Assembly (NCBI GenBank): GCA_045592745.1
Contig: JAZNVH010000032.1
Coordinates: 1-64,000 of the forward strand
Reading direction: 5' to 3'
From: Aphodoplasma sp045592745
Lineage (GTDB): Bacteria > Bacillota > Clostridia > UBA1381 > UMGS1253
DNA: 64,000 nucleotides
Positions within the stretch are counted from its first letter, which is position 1; every line of letters starts with the position of its first letter. The notes beneath the pieces were generated by a model that made no database searches, was not told where the DNA came from, and saw only the letters and a program-made list of their open reading frames with translations. Made by a program: the position numbers and the translations under genes. Below are positions 34,827-43,174 of this stretch, piece by piece.

Positions 34827-35843
34827 ATGGCAAAAAAAAGCGTGGCAGATGGTCTTTCGATACTTAAAAATCAGCTTAAATCAGGAAAATATGATAATAT
34901 ATATTTGTTTTTTGGAGAGGAGGACTTTCTGAAAAGCTATTATTTTGGTATGCTCAAAAAAAATCTTATTGATGAGGATTTTGCTGATTTTAACTATGTT
35001 GTTTTTGAGGGGGCAAAACAGGATTTCGATGAGATTACACTTGCGCTCGAAACTCCGCCGATGATGGCACAAAGAAAAGTAGTTGTTATTAAGTACAGCG
35101 GTATATTTTCAAAGGCAACAGAGCAGGCAAAACAGTACTGGAGCGAAAATCTTTCTAATATAAATGATGACGTTGTGATTATTTTTTATGAAGAAGAGGT
35201 CGACAAACGTAGTGTATTATACAAAGCTGTTGAGAAATATGGAGTTTTGGTTGAATGTGTATATCTTGAAGGAGTAGAGCTTATAAACTGGGTAGGGCGC
35301 GGATGTCGCGAAGCAGGAAAGGCGATAGGAAAAGCTGAGGTAGAATATTTAATACGAAGCTGTGATGGCGGTATGAATAATATAAAGCGTGAGCTTGAGA
35401 AGTTGTTTGCATACTGCCAGGACAAGATTACGTGCGCAGATATTGATAAAATCGTTACAAAAATGCCGCAGAGCAGGGTGTTTGATATGGTAAATGCCCT
35501 GATGAAAAAGGATGCAAAAACTGTGTTTGCACGCCTTGACGAGCTTAAGGTCTTAAAAGAATCTGCATTTATGGTATTGGCGATGCTGTTTACAAATTTT
35601 GAGCGCATATTTCATACAAAGCTTTTGCTCGAGCGTGGACAAGCTCCAAATACTATTGCGGCAGCGATTAAGGTTTCACCGTATTTTGTGCGTGATTACA
35701 TGAGCGCGGCAAATGGCTTTGACAAGCGCTTTTTGCGCGAAATATTAAAAGAGATTGCACGAATTGATTATAGTATCAAGCAGGGCAGGATTGATGAATG
35801 GATTGGCGTTGAAAACTTTTTGGCAAAATGTATGGCGAGGTAG
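34827..35843 (+). CDS. holA: DNA polymerase III delta subunit
   Basis: A 338-residue clamp-loader subunit. The N-terminal part has YLFFGEEDFLKSYYF, where the degenerate P-loop region sits. The middle FDMVNALMKKDAKTVFARLDEL and the C-terminal helices (QGRIDEWIGVENFLAKCM) match HolA. Delta opens the beta clamp. It follows comEC, as in many Clostridia. The usual rpsT neighbour is absent; an ECF S component follows instead. Confidence 0.94.
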   Translation: MAKKSVADGLSILKNQLKSGKYDNIYLFFGEEDFLKSYYFGMLKKNLIDEDFADFNYVVFEGAKQDFDEITLALETPPMMAQRKVVVIKYSGIFSKATEQAKQYWSENLSNINDDVVIIFYEEEVDKRSVLYKAVEKYGVLVECVYLEGVELINWVGRGCREAGKAIGKAEVEYLIRSCDGGMNNIKRELEKLFAYCQDKITCADIDKIVTKMPQSRVFDMVNALMKKDAKTVFARLDELKVLKESAFMVLAMLFTNFERIFHTKLLLERGQAPNTIAAAIKVSPYFVRDYMSAANGFDKRFLREILKEIARIDYSIKQGRIDEWIGVENFLAKCMAR

Positions 35844-35849
35844 AGTTTT

Positions 35850-36371
35850 ATGAAAAAGACGAACAAAATGGTGTTGGCGGCTGTATTTCTTGCGATTGGT
35901 ATGATATTGCCATTTTTGACGGGACAGATAAAAGAGATTGGGGACTCGCTTCTTCCAATGCATTTGCCAGTTATGCTTTGTGGAATAATTTGCGGTGGTA
36001 AATACGGTTTGGTTGTAGGACTTGTTTTGCCCGTGTTAAGAAGTATGTGCTTTAGTATGCCGCCTTTATATCCAAACAGCATATGGATGGCGCTTGAGCT
36101 TGCTACATATGGTTTTGTAATAGGAATTGTGTATGCAAAACTTAAAAAGATGCGTACAAAAGGTGTAGTTATTTCGCTGGTCAGCGCAATGCTTGCCGGA
36201 AGAATTGTATGGGGAATAGCAAAGTCGATTCTTTTGAGCGTATGTGGAAAAAAGTTTTTGATAGGAATGTTTTTTGCCCAAGGGTTTGTTGATGCCTTTC
36301 CCGGAATTATATTTCAGCTTGTTTTGATTCCGTCGATTGTGTATTTTATAGATAAGCGCACTGAAAAATAA
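35850..36371 (+). CDS. ECF transporter substrate-binding (S) component
   Basis: A 173-residue membrane protein with six predicted helices. The N-terminal AAVFLAIGMILPFLTGQIKEIG, LLPMHLPVMLCGIICGGKYGLVVG and the SMPPLYPNSIWMALELATYGFVIG region resemble the ECF S-component family (PF12822 type), which captures vitamins or cofactors for a shared energising module. The ligand cannot be told. There are no EcfA/EcfT genes nearby, so it would use a shared module. It starts 7 bases after holA. Confidence 0.82.
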   Translation: MKKTNKMVLAAVFLAIGMILPFLTGQIKEIGDSLLPMHLPVMLCGIICGGKYGLVVGLVLPVLRSMCFSMPPLYPNSIWMALELATYGFVIGIVYAKLKKMRTKGVVISLVSAMLAGRIVWGIAKSILLSVCGKKFLIGMFFAQGFVDAFPGIIFQLVLIPSIVYFIDKRTEK

Positions 36372-36395
36372 GGGAAAAAAGTTTTAAATAAATGC

Positions 36396-36424
36396 TTGAC
36401 AAAGACAAAAAGACGTGTTATACT
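36396..36424 (+). promoter_or_regulatory. Promoter of the infC-rpmI-rplT operon
   Basis: A perfect TTGACA (36396-36401) and TATACT (36419-36424) with 17 bases between. About 200 bases of leader separate it from the infC start. Confidence 0.85.
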
Positions 36425-36430
36425 ATTTTA

Positions 36431-36623
36431 GAAAACAAAGTAGAGTGTATTTGTATGCTCTCACCGTACGGCAGGGCCTATTCGGTTAAATATGTGTAAA
36501 ACGGTGCTTTTGCATCGGCTATTTATGTGTATTTACGGATGAGTGGGTTTGCCTGCTTGTTCGTTTTTTGTTTTTATGATTAAGTAAGGCGCAGGCCTTA
36601 AAATTTAAAGTGGATGGTGATAC
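36431..36623 (+). ncRNA. Leader RNA of the infC operon (L20-leader candidate)
   Basis: The leader holds a small hairpin CGGTGC-TTTT-GCATCG at about 36502-36517 and a GCCTGC (36551-36556) that can pair with GCAGGC (36591-36596) across a T-rich stretch. In Bacillota this operon is repressed by ribosomal protein L20 through a structured leader and premature termination. The position and layout fit, but I could not match the known L20 motif base by base. Confidence 0.45.
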
Positions 36624-37139
36624 ATTATCAGTAACAAGGAGCAGCAAATTAATGAACAAATCCGTGACAAAGAGGTTCGCTTGATTGGCGCAGATGGCGC
36701 ACAGCTTGGTGTGGTTGGTATTGCAACAGCTCAGCAGGCAGCTATTGATGCAAATCTTGACCTTGTTAAAATTGCGCCTACGGCACAGCCGCCGGTATGC
36801 AAAATCATGGATTATGGCAAGTACAAGTTTGAAGTGGCAAAGCGTGAGAAGGAAAACCGCAAAAATCAAAAGGTTATGGAAGTAAAAGAGGTTAGACTTT
36901 CGCCTTCTATTGATACGCACGATTTTGAAACTAAGCTTAATTCTGCTATCAAGTTTTTGAAAAGCGGAAGCAAGGTGAAGGTTGCTGTGCGTTTCCGTGG
37001 CCGTGAAATCAATCACTCTACAATTGGTGCAGAGCTTTTACAAAGATTTGCCGATGCTGCAGCTGAGTATGGTAATGTAGATAAAAATGCCAAACTTGAG
37101 GGCAGAAGCATGGTTATGTTTATGGCGCCTAAAGCATAA
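36624..37139 (+). CDS. infC: Translation initiation factor IF-3
   Basis: A 171-residue IF-3. There is no ATG/GTG/TTG in the right place: the conserved N-terminus (SNKEQQINEQIRDKEVRLIG) is open back to ATT 36624 and ATC 36627, just after GGATGGTGAT. A non-AUG start is the rule for infC in many bacteria, since IF-3 discriminates against it and so controls its own synthesis. The next usable standard start (TTG 36681) would remove part of the N-terminal domain. The core PPVCKIMDYGKYKFE and VKVAVRFRGREI are intact. First gene of the infC-rpmI-rplT operon. Confidence 0.92.
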   Translation: MISNKEQQINEQIRDKEVRLIGADGAQLGVVGIATAQQAAIDANLDLVKIAPTAQPPVCKIMDYGKYKFEVAKREKENRKNQKVMEVKEVRLSPSIDTHDFETKLNSAIKFLKSGSKVKVAVRFRGREINHSTIGAELLQRFADAAAEYGNVDKNAKLEGRSMVMFMAPKA

Positions 37140-37213
37140 TTTGATAGTTACACATTACCTCGCACAGAGGAAATGGCTATAATAAAATTACAAGTTGGAA
37201 GGAGTGTATTATA

Positions 37214-37411
37214 ATGCCTAAAATAAAGACACACAAAGGAGCAGCAAAGAGATTTTCTTTGACTAAGTCCGGTAAGGTTAAAAGAGGAAGCGCTTTCAGA
37301 AGCCACATTTTGACCAAGAAGTCGACTAAGAGAAAGAGAGGATTGCGTATGCCTGCGTATGCAAGCCCCGCTAACGAAGCGACTATCAAAAAATTGATTC
37401 CATACAAATAA
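37214..37411 (+). CDS. rpmI: 50S ribosomal protein L35
   Basis: A 65-residue basic protein, MPKIKTHKGAAKRF with the RGSAFRSHILTKKSTKRKRGLR core of L35. GGAAGGAG ribosome binding site. Second gene of the infC operon. Confidence 0.98.
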   Translation: MPKIKTHKGAAKRFSLTKSGKVKRGSAFRSHILTKKSTKRKRGLRMPAYASPANEATIKKLIPYK

Positions 37412-37443
37412 AATTTACAATTCGGAAAGAAGGGAAATAAGCA

Positions 37444-37797
37444 ATGGCAAGAGTAAAAGGTGCATTGACCACCAGAAAAAGACATAAAAAGGTTTTGAAG
37501 CTCGCAAAGGGTTACCGTGGAGCAAAGAGCAAGCTTTACAGAACAGCTAATGAGGCTGTTATGAAATCGCTTGTATATGCATATATCGGCAGAAAGCAGA
37601 AGAAGAGAGAGTTCCGTCGCATGTGGATTGCAAGAATCAGTGCTGCTGCAAAGATGAACGGAATGAACTATTCAAGATTTATGAATGGTCTTAAGAAGGC
37701 TGAGATTGATATCAACAGAAAGATGCTTTCTGAGATTGCAATTGCAGATCCTGCTGCATTCACTGCTTTGGTTGAAAAGGCAAAGGCTGCGCTTTAA
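37444..37797 (+). CDS. rplT: 50S ribosomal protein L20
   Basis: A 117-residue basic protein: MARVKGALTTRKRHKKVLKLAKGYRG and the RMWIARISAAAKMNGMNYSRFMNGL segment of L20. L20 binds 23S rRNA and, in Bacillota, represses its own operon through the leader upstream of infC. Confidence 0.98.
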   Translation: MARVKGALTTRKRHKKVLKLAKGYRGAKSKLYRTANEAVMKSLVYAYIGRKQKKREFRRMWIARISAAAKMNGMNYSRFMNGLKKAEIDINRKMLSEIAIADPAAFTALVEKAKAAL

Positions 37798-37808
37798 TAA
37801 GAAAATTT

Positions 37809-37845
37809 ATGGGGAAGCTGTATATGCGGCTTCCCATATTTTTTG
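37809..37845 (+). terminator. Terminator of the infC operon
   Basis: ATGGGGAAGC pairs with GCTTCCCAT (one G bulge) around a 10-base loop, followed by ATTTTTTG, 12 bases after rplT. Confidence 0.85.
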
Positions 37846-37893
37846 CTTTTTTAGAATAAATAAAAAATAAATTGAGAAAATATAAAAAAAGAC

Positions 37894-37922
37894 TTGACAA
37901 ATATCACAAAAGGGTGTATTAT
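37894..37922 (+). promoter_or_regulatory. Promoter of tRNA-Gln
   Basis: A perfect TTGACA (37894-37899) and TATTAT (37917-37922) with 17 bases between, 22 bases before the tRNA. Confidence 0.75.
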
Positions 37923-37943
37923 ATTTAGGTGGCAAATGAATAT

Positions 37944-38017
37944 TGCGGAATTGTGTAAAGGTAGCACAAACGACTCTGACTCGTTTTGTGAGGGTTCGAA
38001 TCCTTCTTCCGCAACCA
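37944..38017 (+). tRNA. tRNA-Gln (anticodon CUG)
   Basis: Acceptor TGCGGAA (37944-37950) pairs with TTCCGCA (38007-38013); discriminator A and encoded CCA follow. The anticodon loop CTCTGAC gives CUG, reading CAG codons. The T-arm has GGTTCGAAT. It stands alone with its own promoter and terminator. Confidence 0.95.
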
Positions 38018-38020
38018 TGA

Positions 38021-38050
38021 AAAATCCTGTCTTTGGCAGGATTTTGTTTT
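38021..38050 (+). terminator. Terminator of tRNA-Gln
   Basis: AAAATCCTG pairs perfectly with CAGGATTTT around a 7-base loop, followed by GTTTT, three bases after the CCA. Confidence 0.85.
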
Positions 38051-38094
38051 ATGCAAAGCTAGATTAGATATAAATTTTTGGGATAGAATTATAT

Positions 38095-39027
38095 ATGGAA
38101 ATTTTTGCATCAACATTAAATCAAACGGCATTTCTTTTTAGTTTTATAATTATAGGATATTTTCTTGCAAAATGGAAAGTTTTGCCTGATAATTCTTCGG
38201 TAGTCCTATCAAAGCTTGAAAATACGGTTTTTATACCTGCGCTCGTTATGGGAACATTTATTTAGAATTTTACTGCAGAAAGAATAAGCGAGGCGTCAAA
38301 CATCCTTCTTATAAGCTTTATTGTGGAACTTGTTGTAATACCGTTTGCGATTTTTGTTTCGAAATTGCTTACAAAGGACAAATACATTCAAAATATTTAT
38401 ACGTATGGATTTGCATTTGCCAATTTTGGCTTTATGGGAAATGCAGTTGTGATGAGTCTTTTTCCCGACATATTCTTTGAATATTTGATTTTTACATTAC
38501 CTTTGTGGACTTTGATTTATGTATGGGCAGTTCCGAGACTTCTGATGGTAGACACAGAAAAAAAGCAAACCTTTAGGGAAACGGCAAAAGCATTTGTAAA
38601 TCCTATGTTTATTGCAATGCTTATAGGTATGCTGATTGGACTGTTAAATATTAAGCTTCCGGTGTGGTTTGTGTCGCTTGTTGATGTTTCCGGAGATTGT
38701 ATGTCGCCAATTGCTATGCTTCTTACAGGTGTAGTGGTTTCGACAATATCACTTAAAAAGACATTTACAGATATAAAAATCTATTTTATTTCATTTATAC
38801 GCCTTATTGTTATGCCGATGATTTTTATATTGGTTGCTCAGTTTTTTGAAATTCCGCAGACGGTTTATGTTTGTGCACTTTGCTCACTTGCAATGCCGCT
38901 TGGACTTAATACTGTTGTAATTCCAAGTGGTCTTGGAAAGGACACGTCGGTAGCTGCAGGATTGGCAGTTGTTTCACATTTGTTTGCCGTTTTGACAATT
39001 CCTGTTATTTTTATGGTTATAAAATAG
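38095..39027 (+). pseudogene. AEC-family transporter broken by an in-frame TAG
   Basis: From ATG 38095 the reading frame codes for an auxin-efflux-carrier-type permease (LFSFIIIGYFLAKW, then LSKLENTVFIPALVMGTFI). A TAG at codon 57 (38263-38265) interrupts it, and the frame then continues to 39027 with NFTAERISEA, GFAFANFGFMGNAVV and the C-terminal helix pairs. The stop replaces what is probably a Glu or Gln codon (GAG/CAG). AEC proteins are ten-helix carriers of malate, other carboxylates or auxin. As two pieces it should be inactive unless TAG is suppressed; TAG is an ordinary stop elsewhere here (holA, the OadG-like gene). One base change restores it. Confidence 0.82.
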
Positions 39028-39043
39028 ACATATATTTGTTTTA

Positions 39044-39076
39044 TAAAAAAAGACATCCAAGAGGATGTCTTTTTTG
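39044..39076. terminator. Bidirectional terminator between the AEC pseudogene and degV
   Basis: AGACATCC pairs with GGATGTCT around AAGA, with an A run on one side and a T run on the other, between two converging genes. Confidence 0.85.
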
Positions 39077-39085
39077 TGTGTTTTA

Positions 39086-39976
39086 TCAGTCTTCGTAAAT
39101 TTGAACGGGGTTGTTTAATCTGTAGAACAAAGCAAGTGTTCCTGGACCTATATGAGTTCCTACGGCTGCGCCAATCTGTGATTTCATTACAAGCTTATGA
39201 TGGTCGCCAAACTCTGCAAGTACTGCATTCCAAAGCTCTTTGGCTTTATCGTCTGCCTGTGAGTGTACTATACAGAATTTTGGATCATTAAGATCTATAT
39301 CGGTTGTTTTGAGCTTTTTAATCATTTTTGAAATAATTGTTTTGCTGCCACGGAATTTATCGATAGACTCCATTACGCCGCCACGCACAGAAAGGACGGG
39401 TTTTAAATCAAGAAGTGTTCCTGCAACAAGGCTTGCCTTATTTATTCTTCCGCCTTTTTCAAGATACTTTAAAGAGTCTACAATAACCAACACATCATAC
39501 TGAGAACGGAAGGCTTTTGCTCCCTGTACAATTTCTTCGAGTGATTTTCCCTCTTTTTGCAAACGCATTGCTTCGTCAAGCATCATTGTAATAAAGAGCG
39601 AATATGACATAGAATCGACAATTTCAATCTTGGCATCCGGCATATCCTCTAATATATTTTGTTTTGCAAGGCATGCAGAGTTATATGTGCCACTACCTTT
39701 TGAGGATATTGTAAAATATATAAGTGCGTCATATCCATCAAGAGCTTCGCGCATTGTCTGTTCCATTGTTCCAAGCGGAACCTGTGAGGTTGTTGGAATT
39801 TGTGATGATTTTTTTAATCTTTCGTAAAATTCGTCTGTTTCCATTTCAACCCAGTCAAGCTTTATTGTGCCGTCCTCAAAAATTACCGGCAGACCGAGCA
39901 CCTTTATATCGTGTTCTTTTGCGTAATCTCTTGGCATGTCTGCTGTAGAATCAACCATATACTTAATATTAAGCAT
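39086..39976 (-). CDS. DegV family fatty-acid-binding protein
   Basis: A 296-residue DegV (FakB-like) protein. The N-terminal YMVDSTADMP, the loop IPTTSQVPLG with the conserved Thr/Ser, TISSKGSGTYNSA, and the C-terminal IGAAVGTHIGPGTLALFY are intact. FakB proteins present a fatty acid to the kinase FakA for incorporation into phospholipid. The cognate kinase is not in the window. Confidence 0.93.
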   Translation of the reverse strand: MLNIKYMVDSTADMPRDYAKEHDIKVLGLPVIFEDGTIKLDWVEMETDEFYERLKKSSQIPTTSQVPLGTMEQTMREALDGYDALIYFTISSKGSGTYNSACLAKQNILEDMPDAKIEIVDSMSYSLFITMMLDEAMRLQKEGKSLEEIVQGAKAFRSQYDVLVIVDSLKYLEKGGRINKASLVAGTLLDLKPVLSVRGGVMESIDKFRGSKTIISKMIKKLKTTDIDLNDPKFCIVHSQADDKAKELWNAVLAEFGDHHKLVMKSQIGAAVGTHIGPGTLALFYRLNNPVQIYED

Positions 39977-40008
39977 GTGTAAAACCTCCTTGTATTAATT
40001 TTATAAAA

Positions 40009-40503
40009 TCACCATGTAAATTTGGTGAGATTTCCTGTTTGAAGTAGAGAATCAAAATTTGTCTGGCGAAGCGCTTCATATAAAACGATTGCCACCGAAT
40101 TTGAAAGATTAAGACTTCTTGCATCGCTTATCATGGGAATGCGTATGCAGTTTTTGGCATTTTTATATAAAAGCTCTTCGTCAAGCCCTGCTGTTTCTTT
40201 GCCAAACATTATATAGTCGCCGTCTTTGTAGCTTACATCACAGTGATTTTTTTGCGCTTTTGTGCTGGCAAAGTAGCAGGTTATTCCGGGATTTTTTTCA
40301 AAAAAATCATCAAGGTTTTCATAGTATGTTATGTCAAGCAGATGCCAGTAATCAAGACCGGCACGTTTTAAGTTTTTATCAGTTATTTCAAAAGCGGTAG
40401 GCTTTATTATGTGAAGCCTGCTACCTGTAGCGGCGCATGTGCGCGCTATATTGCCTGTATTTTGCGGTATTTGCGGTTCGTGAAGCACAAGGTTAAAACT
40501 CAA
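40009..40503 (-). CDS. trmL: tRNA (cytidine(34)-2'-O)-methyltransferase TrmL
   Basis: A 164-residue SPOUT methyltransferase: HEPQIPQNTGNIARTCAATG at the N-terminus, GKETAGLDEELL and the knot motif SLNLSNSVAIVLYEALRQ at the C-terminus. It methylates the wobble base of tRNA-Leu. Single domain of the expected length. 32 bases upstream of degV on the same strand. Confidence 0.95.
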   Translation of the reverse strand: MSFNLVLHEPQIPQNTGNIARTCAATGSRLHIIKPTAFEITDKNLKRAGLDYWHLLDITYYENLDDFFEKNPGITCYFASTKAQKNHCDVSYKDGDYIMFGKETAGLDEELLYKNAKNCIRIPMISDARSLNLSNSVAIVLYEALRQTNFDSLLQTGNLTKFTW

Positions 40504-40530
40504 GTATATCGTCCTTTCGGGGTATATTTA

Positions 40531-41685
40531 TCAGTGTTTTAGTATAAAGTTCATAAATTTATGGCGTTTTGATGTAATTGCCTTTTTGGGACAAAGCTCC
40601 TGACAGCAAAAGCAGTGAATACATTTTTTCTTTGATAAAACAGGCAAAGAATCCTTTATTTCAATCGCTTTTGCAGGGCAGCGTCGCATACATTCTCCAC
40701 AGCCTACACAAATGTCCTTGTTAAAGCTTGGGAATGGCGCAAGAAAATTATTTACCCAGGCGGCAAGCTTTTTTGGTATAAATTTTCTGTCAAGAAAGTT
40801 TGTCGTGCCTATTTGCGGTTTTACAAGGTCATTTATTTTCATCGACTCAAAATCGTCGCCAATAAGTGTGAGTTTTTCATATGAATCAGGACAAAGTCCG
40901 CGTTTTATCGATTCGGTTACGGTAGGTGACTCATCAGGTGTGATTCCGACAAGAGCTGTTGCCGCAAGGTCTAATGAGTATGGGCTTGCGCTTGCAAGCA
41001 CTGCACCAAAGTGCCTTTTTATGCCGCTTGACGGACCTTCGCCTTCCATACCATCGATAGCGTCCATTATTGCAAGTGTAGGTTTCGTAAGTGAGCATAA
41101 GTCAACTAGCATTGAGCAAAAATCCTCGCGGTTTGGTAGCGAAAAATGATATTCCGCTTTATACACTCCCGGAACTGCTCCAAACATATTTTTTACAGCA
41201 CCGCTGTAAAATGTCATCATATGTGTTTTAAGCTTTGGAACAGTTATAATCACATCGGCGTCAAGTATCGGTTTTATTATAGGGAAAGATTTTACTGTTT
41301 TTCCTTCGGGAAAGCTTACGTTTTCAAAGCTTGTGTCAAAATTGAGCTTTGCACCTGTTTTTTCACAGACTGTGTCAATTTGACATCCTTTGTAAACCGA
41401 GCGAAGCATTGCTTCGTTATAAAGCCCTCCGGGGCTGTCAGCAATTGTGACCATAGCACCTGCTTCTATGCAGATTTCGGCAAGAGCATGGGCAAAAACG
41501 TTGTGAGTTGTAACGGCGTCGTCGGGGTGTTTTTTCATAAGTAGATTGAGCTTTAACAAAACCTTATCAGAAGGTTTTATATACTTGTCTATACCACCAA
41601 GATTGTCAAATGATTTTTTGATTGCATCTTTTACAAGATTATAATCATAGCTGTCACATTTTAAAACCGAAACAATATCACTCAT
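40531..41685 (-). CDS. DUF362 domain protein with two C-terminal 4Fe-4S motifs
   Basis: A 384-residue protein. The DUF362 part (about residues 1-300) includes LKLNLLMKKHPDDAVTTH and PKLKTHMMTFYSGAVKNMFG. The C-terminal ferredoxin-like part has CVGCGECMRRCP and CIHCFCCQELCP, two sets of cysteines for 4Fe-4S clusters. DUF362 proteins in anaerobes are thought to take part in electron transfer, but substrates are unknown. It starts at 41685 and is transcribed divergently from the AraC regulator. Confidence 0.9.
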   Translation of the reverse strand: MSDIVSVLKCDSYDYNLVKDAIKKSFDNLGGIDKYIKPSDKVLLKLNLLMKKHPDDAVTTHNVFAHALAEICIEAGAMVTIADSPGGLYNEAMLRSVYKGCQIDTVCEKTGAKLNFDTSFENVSFPEGKTVKSFPIIKPILDADVIITVPKLKTHMMTFYSGAVKNMFGAVPGVYKAEYHFSLPNREDFCSMLVDLCSLTKPTLAIMDAIDGMEGEGPSSGIKRHFGAVLASASPYSLDLAATALVGITPDESPTVTESIKRGLCPDSYEKLTLIGDDFESMKINDLVKPQIGTTNFLDRKFIPKKLAAWVNNFLAPFPSFNKDICVGCGECMRRCPAKAIEIKDSLPVLSKKKCIHCFCCQELCPKKAITSKRHKFMNFILKH

Positions 41686-41790
41686 TAGTGAAAACTCCTT
41701 AAAAAACCAATTTAGTACATTATATCAAAAAAATAAGAACATTTCAATCAGTTTTTGATTTTAATGTGTTTTTATGTGAAAATAGGATGT

Positions 41791-41819
41791 TTGACTCTTA
41801 TCTTGTGTGGTAGTATAAT
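41791..41819 (+). promoter_or_regulatory. Promoter of the AraC-type gene
   Basis: TTGACT (41791-41796) and a perfect TATAAT (41814-41819) with 17 bases between, 29 bases before GTG 41849. Confidence 0.75.
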
Positions 41820-41848
41820 ATCTTTAATTCGTATATGAGGTGACGAAA

Positions 41849-42669
41849 GTGAGAAGATATGCCAGTGGTACACTTGATCCAATTTATATAGACCGTATAT
41901 TACACGAAAGTGAAGTACAGCCATTTATAGAGCATGTGCACAGGTTTTTTGAGTTTTATTTTTTAATTGACGGGCATATTGATATGTTTATAGAAAACAG
42001 AACGTATCATCTTAAACCTTTTGATTTGCTCATTATGCCGCCCGACACGCTTCACAAGGCAATTTTGTGTGAAGATTATGTGCATGAACGTGTGGTACTT
42101 TATTTTGATGAAAGAACCGTGCATGATGCACAGATATTAAATAAGCTTGGTGAATATACGGGAATTGTTAACTTGCCTGTTGAAGAAAAAAGCGTGTATT
42201 TAGGCTTATGAATATGCTTTTGCAGGAAAATAAGGCAGAAAAATGGCATGATTCGTATGTTTCATCACTGCTTACAGAAATGCTTATTGTTATACTAAGA
42301 AGCTCATATGTTGAAGAGGTACAATCATCGGGGCTTAAGTTTGAAAAAATAATTGACTATGTAAACATTAGCTTTACTGAACAGGTTTCTCTCGGGAGTG
42401 TTGCAAAGAAGTTTTTTGTAAGCGAAGCACATCTTAGCAGAATTTTTAAACGCAACACAGGTTTTACATTTATGCAGTATATAAATTACAGAAGAATTAT
42501 TTTTGCACAAAAAATTTTGCTTGATGATAATGTTACAATCGGGGAGATTGCTATGCGCAGCGGCTTTGACAATCTGACGCATTTCGGAAGAGTTTTTAAA
42601 CGGCTTACGGAATATTCGCTGCGCGAATACAGAAAGAATAATAAATCAGGCATAAAAAAACGGTCATAA
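41849..42669 (+). pseudogene. AraC-family regulator with a frameshift at an A run
   Basis: Two frames together form one AraC-type regulator of about 275 residues. The first (GTG 41849, after GAGGTGA, to the stop at 42211) is the cupin sensor with HVHRFFEFYFLIDG and PFDLLIMPPDTLHKA. The second (from 42208 to 42669, in the -1 frame) holds both HTH motifs, VAKKFFVSEAHLSRIFKRNTG and IAMRSGFDNLTHFGRVFKR. Adding one A to the A6 run at 42186-42191 joins them smoothly through VEEKK-RVFRLMN. The second ORF also has an ATGA stop/start overlap at 42208-42211, so coupled re-initiation could still give separate sensor and DNA-binding parts. It may be a real lesion, a slippage site or a sequencing error. 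Confidence 0.75.
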
Positions 42670-42681
42670 GACCGTTTTTTT
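42654..42681. terminator. Bidirectional terminator between the AraC and C_GCAxxG genes
   Basis: AAACGGTC pairs with GACCGTTT around ATAA, with A and T runs on either side, between two converging genes. Confidence 0.85.
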
Positions 42682-43129
42682 AATCAATTTTATGTTCATC
42701 AATATATTCTTGCATAATTTTTGCTGCAAGGTATACAAGCTCAGCGCAGGGACGCTTTTGATAGTACTGTGCAGTTCTTTTTTCGGGAGTTGGAGCGGTG
42801 TCTTCAGAGTTTAAAAGCTCGCGACACACTATTGAACCTGTCTGTTTTTTAAATTCATTTGCAAGCGTCTGTATAAGCTTGTAATGCTCAGCTTTTTTTG
42901 ATGGCTCGTCTTCTTTTGTATATCCGTATAAAAGGCCTGCCACCATTGCCATCCCTGAAACAGCACCGCATACCTCTCTTAATCTGCCAAGCCCTCCGCC
43001 AAATGAAGATGCAAGGGTGTAGGCGGTTTTTTCATCCATTCCTGTCAGGTCACAAAATGCACACATTACCGCTTGTGCACAGTTATATCCGTTATTGAAA
43101 AGATTTTTTGCTTTATCTGCTCTGTCCAT
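42680..43129 (-). CDS. C_GCAxxG_C_C family protein
   Basis: A 149-residue protein of the C_GCAxxG_C_C family: C17 in YNCAQAV, CGAVSG at 54-59 (the GCAxxG site reads CGAVSG), C102 in VCREL and C128 in RPCAELV. The conserved Cys set suggests a metal or redox site in anaerobic metabolism; the function is not established. It is 45 bases after the FAD gene of the glycogen operon and on the same strand. Confidence 0.9.
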   Translation of the reverse strand: MDRADKAKNLFNNGYNCAQAVMCAFCDLTGMDEKTAYTLASSFGGGLGRLREVCGAVSGMAMVAGLLYGYTKEDEPSKKAEHYKLIQTLANEFKKQTGSIVCRELLNSEDTAPTPEKRTAQYYQKRPCAELVYLAAKIMQEYIDEHKID

Positions 43130-43174
43130 TTGTTTCTCCTTTGTATGTATTCTTTGAAAATGAGATTGTCTTAT

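Noticed and set aside
38263..38265. TAG read as an amino acid (recoding)
   Set aside because: TAG ends other intact genes here (holA, OadG-like), and no recoding element is seen after the stop.
42186..42192. Programmed -1 frameshift in the AraC gene
   Set aside because: In zero frame the codons are GAA AAA AGC, which do not form a canonical X_XXY_YYZ slippery heptamer, and I see no strong downstream hairpin.
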